A stretch of 64,000 nt of DNA from Dendrophyllia cribrosa (taxonomy: Eukaryota > Cnidaria > Anthozoa > Scleractinia > Dendrophylliidae): contig JAJLRJ010000007.1 of NCBI GenBank assembly GCA_024195265.1, positions 11,304,828-11,368,827 on the forward strand. Direction: 5' to 3'. Position numbers and translations under genes: made by a program. Positions 60,961 to 64,000 of this stretch are shown here, in pieces. The number at the start of each line of letters is the position of its first letter. Positions within the stretch are counted from its first letter, which is position 1. The notes under the pieces are model-generated. The model was given only the letters and a program-made list of their open reading frames with translations, was not told the DNA's origin and did not search any database.

Positions 60961-61243
60961 AAAGCAAGAAGCACACTCAAACACCAACCAAGCGGAATAG
61001 CCAGTACCCCCTATTCATGCGCACAGCCATAACACCCGGCCATATCACCCGGGCAGTGGCAGCCATGGACAGCTGTTTCGTCCTTGTTAGGACTCATCAG
61101 CAAGGCATAGCCGTCGGGCAGTTGATAGGAGTCGAAAGCCCCATGTAACACGCCCTTTACTGCCAAGGCGGATGCAAAGCATCCTTTTAGTGCGCATGTC
61201 TGGCCATACCGCGAGGTTGGTGTTTGAGTGTGCCTCTTGCTTT
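60961..61243. mobile_element. Small inverted-repeat element carrying a hammerhead ribozyme
   Basis: AAAGCAAGAAGCACACTCAA then ACACCAACC on the left matches the complement of GGTTGGTGT then TTGAGTGTGCCTCTTGCTTT on the right (one mismatch in 29). Between them lies a hammerhead motif on the minus strand. Penelope-like elements and their derivatives are known to carry hammerheads with short stem III. No ORF is present. Confidence 0.65.
61062..61106 (-). ncRNA. Type I hammerhead self-cleaving ribozyme motif
   Basis: Minus strand: stem I 5' arm GCCTTG, core CTGATGA (61,100-61,094), stem II GTCC-TAACAA-GGAC, core GAAA (61,079-61,076), very short stem III (AC-AGCT-GT), cleavage triplet GTC (61,070-61,068), then stem I 3' arm CATGGC. 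All invariant core nucleotides are present; stem I has one U-U mismatch. Stem III is minimal and palindromic (CAGCTG), as in the dimer-active hammerheads of Penelope-like elements. Predicted cleavage lies between 61,068 and 61,067. Confidence 0.85.
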
Positions 61244-61255
61244 CCTCGTTTTTTT

Positions 61256-61261
61256 TTTAAT
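61256..61261 (-). terminator. Weak poly(A) signal of the epimerase-like gene
   Basis: ATTAAA variant three nucleotides past the stop codon, followed immediately by a run of A. If used, the mRNA would end before the hammerhead motif; otherwise the transcript reads into it. Confidence 0.35.
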
Positions 61262-61264
61262 CAA

Positions 61265-62680
61265 TTACAGTTCATCAGACAGTTTCTCTTTCTTTATCTT
61301 CTCTGAATCTGGACTTGATGAACTGGCTTTGTTTTCAGGGGCTTTCTCTGCGGCATTTTTCTCAGCATCAGTCTCGCCTGATGTGTTAGCCTCCGTTTCC
61401 AGCCCGGCTGAATTCTGTTTTTGGTCATGCGCGGTGTTAGAGGAGTCATCAGTTGCGCCCGCGATTTCCGGAGTTCCGTCGAGACCCACGTCCAAGTCCA
61501 CTCCTTTCAATACGTCATTCCCATAAATTTCAAACAGTTTATTCAGTGCGGAAGGATAATATTGTTCAGGAACAATATTCTCAAAGAAGTCAGCTAAAAG
61601 CATTTCTCTCTCCTTCAACAGCTTCTTATCCGACATAGCGCCCTCGAAAAACGCGCAAAGAGATGTGAGGGCTTTCTCCCAAGTCATGGGCTCCCAGTCA
61701 AGAAGAATCTTGGCCTTTCTGATATCGAGGGGACCTTTGGTGACTGTGGGATAAGTATACCACGTGGCATCGTCCTCAGAAAGAAACTCAAGCTCATCAA
61801 CTTCAAGTTGATTGGCTATGTCTCGGAGCAGTTTTTTAAGGGTAAAATGTTCCTTAAACGCGAGATTTATAGCTTGGTTGTGAACCGCGGGACCGGCATC
61901 GAGAACTTTCTCGATGGCTTTAGCTGCGTCTTCCACGTGAATCAAACTGAACTTGTAATCGGACACACCGCTGGGCATATGTACCGGGTGATGAATGTCC
62001 TTGTGAAGTCGTATCCACAGCTGGTATGTCCAAAATCGGAAAGAATTGTCACGTGGTCCGATCACATCCGGGAGCCTCAAAGCTACATACGGGAATCCAC
62101 CTTCCTTCCTCTGTTCTTGAAGGACCTCTTCACAGGCTAATTTATCATGCGCGTATTTTTCTTCTCTTTTGAGTTGCAATCGTTTCTTTGGACTCTTTGG
62201 CCTTACTGCATCTTCTTCAGTAACTGGTCCAGAGTGCGTTTTATCGCAAACTTCGTAGATCGAATCAGTGCTGATGTAAATGTAAAGACCAACTCTTTCT
62301 CTTAATATGTCCACCACCTGTTTTATTTGCCTGGCGTTGTAAGAGCTGAAATCGATAACCGCATCGTAATAGCCAGAAGTTAAAAGTTCTTCGCATTCTA
62401 TTTCAAGGAGTTGATCTCTGTTGCATCTGAAATGAGCGCTTACAAAAGGTTTGATTCGTTCCTCGGAATCGAAATACCAGTTTCCTCTGTTTACTATCGT
62501 GATCTCATCCTCTCTATCTATCAGCCGCCGTACAGTTTCGCTTCCAATGAAACCATTTCCTCCAAAAACCAGAATTTTTCGGCCGCTTGATTCCGCACCA
62601 TCTACTTTTTTGTCCTCGCTGGTTGCGCAACGCAAAAAGAGATTAAATACTATAACAACTAAAAGTACCTTGAGCTTCAT
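61265..62680 (-). CDS. ER-targeted NAD-dependent epimerase/dehydratase-like protein
   Basis: Single uninterrupted 471-codon ORF on the minus strand. Residues 1-20 are a hydrophobic signal peptide (MKLKVLLVVIVFNLFLRC). Residues 35-46 form the Rossmann nucleotide-binding motif (KILVFGGNGFIG). STDS at 137-140 and the YAHDK motif (Y176, K180) are the catalytic residues of extended short-chain dehydrogenases. Substrate-domain hallmarks include LRLPDVIGPRD. After about residue 390 comes a low-complexity acidic tail rich in Ser, Ala, Glu and Lys, ending KEKLSDEL. SDEL is a plausible KDEL-type ER-retrieval signal, so an ER-luminal enzyme acting on nucleotide sugars or similar is inferred. Substrate unknown. 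TATAAA lies at 62,713-62,718, about 33 nt before the start. It lacks introns, unlike every other gene here. Confidence 0.9.
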   Translation of the reverse strand: MKLKVLLVVIVFNLFLRCATSEDKKVDGAESSGRKILVFGGNGFIGSETVRRLIDREDEITIVNRGNWYFDSEERIKPFVSAHFRCNRDQLLEIECEELLTSGYYDAVIDFSSYNARQIKQVVDILRERVGLYIYISTDSIYEVCDKTHSGPVTEEDAVRPKSPKKRLQLKREEKYAHDKLACEEVLQEQRKEGGFPYVALRLPDVIGPRDNSFRFWTYQLWIRLHKDIHHPVHMPSGVSDYKFSLIHVEDAAKAIEKVLDAGPAVHNQAINLAFKEHFTLKKLLRDIANQLEVDELEFLSEDDATWYTYPTVTKGPLDIRKAKILLDWEPMTWEKALTSLCAFFEGAMSDKKLLKEREMLLADFFENIVPEQYYPSALNKLFEIYGNDVLKGVDLDVGLDGTPEIAGATDDSSNTAHDQKQNSAGLETEANTSGETDAEKNAAEKAPENKASSSSPDSEKIKKEKLSDEL

Positions 62681-62712
62681 TCTCCGGCTTAAGTTAATGA
62701 AAGGATTAAATC

Positions 62713-62718
62713 TTTATA
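62713..62718 (-). promoter_or_regulatory. TATA box of the epimerase-like gene
   Basis: TATAAA on the minus strand 33 nt before the ATG, implying a very short 5' leader. Confidence 0.4.
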
Positions 62719-63763
62719 ATGCTCTATTACAGTTTGTAGCGTGGTATGTCATTAAAAACCACAATCTCCAGCTGTATTTATTTTGTACGAGAAATAGCGG
62801 CCAGTAAAATGAAAGCACGACATTTGTGCTTTGTTAAGGTGAATAAAGTTATTTAAGAGAAGCGCGTTAAAACCTTAACACTCTAAATGCGGCTTACGTG
62901 TCGATTCTTCAATTCAATAACGAGCCTTGGACAAACTATTATTTCGTCGTTATTTGGGTTCACAGTTGACTAGCTGTGAATTTGATGCGTTATTATAGGA
63001 AGAAAAATCAGAGTTTTTATGCCATCCTTTGCTTTAAACTAATGATTTTATACATTGCGCGTGTAAATGATTAAGGAAAGAAATGCATTTAGAGTAGCTA
63101 ATTATTCTTTTGATAAAATGGATTAAAGTAGAAACTAAACAGAAGATCTTAACCTTAAAAAGCTGCTTTTTGCTAATCTACTTTTGAATTAAACAGCTGG
63201 GTTCACTCACACAAGTTAGTTTTTACTATGGCGTATAAATTCAGGCAAACAAAAATCGATATTTTGGAAAGAGTAAACTAAAAAGATTACTACATGAGAA
63301 ACAGTACTAGTTTACGCAAAAGACGATATAACATCGTACAGTTCTTTTTAGCAAATTTAAACAGTCATTAGAGTATATGGTATAAATCCTATTGTTTAAT
63401 GGCACAGCAATTCATATTTTGCGAAATCAATATTAATGCAGTATTTAGACGTGAGCTTACCAACTGTTAATCCATAGAAGTGATTAAACGCTAAGCTAAG
63501 TCAAAGAACTCTCTTATAATACCAAATGAATGAGATAAGAATAAAGAAGGAACATCAGACAAAATCAATGGCTTTTGATTTAAAGCCCAATTTCCAAAGA
63601 CAAAAACTGACAACATCAAGATCAAACAGCGATATCAGTGGGGAGAATTTACATGTTGATATTATTCGATAAAGAGAAAGAGCGGTTTTCACTCAAGCGC
63701 GTAAAATTAAAACCAGAGTCATTTCTTTGGCCAATCACAACAGACACAGGCGACCCAATGAAT
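62719..63763. other. AT-rich intergenic DNA
   Basis: No coding exon, RNA gene or transposon end recognised. Confidence 0.45.
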
Positions 63764-64000
63764 AGCCTGCGCGCGGACGTATCCGATTTCATTGCTCCCC
63801 GCGGAGCAAGGAAATCGGATACGTTTGCGCGTAGGGGCAGTACGCAGCTCTTACAAGGTCTTCTCTGATTTGCTGAGAAAACAATAGAACAAACAACACA
63901 ACAATGGACTCTAGACCTAAAAACAATAGAGCTGCGTGATATACAGGTTCAATGAAATTAGAGGTTGGTAAGAGCTGCGTGGTATCTCTGCGCGTAGGCT
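63764..64000. mobile_element. MITE-like repeat at the window edge
   Basis: AGCCTGCGCGCGGACGTATC at the left and GCGCGTAGGCT at the window end are inverted. Inside, ACGTATCCGATTTC and GAAATCGGATACGT form a 47-bp hairpin (63,778-63,824). The right part matches 4375-4495. The true right end may lie just outside the window. Confidence 0.55.

Overview
The window is nuclear DNA from an intron-rich, AT-rich animal genome packed with small transposons. The gene models (an LRRC46-like axonemal LRR protein, a WIP/verprolin, mitochondrial HSP60 and HSP10 head to head, and metazoan ATP synthase subunit c) fit a non-bilaterian metazoan. The repeats (TTAA and TA MITEs, a Penelope-like element with a GIY-YIG domain, a hammerhead ribozyme, tRNA-derived SINEs with ATT tails, very long poly-C/poly-G runs) point to a cnidarian, most likely a stony coral. 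That taxonomic call is inference. No bacterial or organellar segment was seen.

Layout: 1-4.6 kb is intergenic, with a TTA-flanked MITE, an element with an 8-bp target duplication, inverted-repeat elements and one orphan coding-like exon on the minus strand. 4.6-16.3 kb (+) is an LRRC46-like gene in ten coding exons; its largest intron holds a 5.0-kb foldback-type transposon with a perfect 9-bp target duplication, followed by a hAT-like element. 18.6-29.6 kb (-) is a WIP-family actin regulator in five coding exons. 29.6-34.3 kb is a nest of hairpin transposons, including a near-perfect 568-bp palindrome and a 57-base poly-C run. 34.3-48.8 kb (-) is HSP60 in nine coding exons, one intron being GC-AG and another holding a tandem array of about 90-bp units split by a TTAA transposon. 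48.8-49.1 kb is the shared HSP60/HSP10 promoter, and 49.1-53.3 kb (+) is HSP10 in five exons. 53-56 kb is intergenic with an inverted duplication. 56.0-59.7 kb (-) is ATP synthase subunit c, with a 226-bp palindrome just upstream of its start. 61.3-62.7 kb (-) is a single-exon, ER-targeted NAD-dependent epimerase-like gene ending in SDEL, with a complete hammerhead ribozyme motif on the same strand about 200 nt past its stop codon.

Functionally, HSP60 and HSP10 form the mitochondrial folding chamber and share a promoter region, as in other animals. ATP synthase subunit c is a mitochondrial inner-membrane protein encoded nearby. The WIP and LRRC46 genes converge tail to tail. All exon models were assembled by hand from splice consensus, reading-frame continuity and family conservation. 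Reading phase closes exactly for LRRC46 (256 aa), WIP (484 aa), HSP60 (589 aa), HSP10 (99 aa) and subunit c (137 aa).
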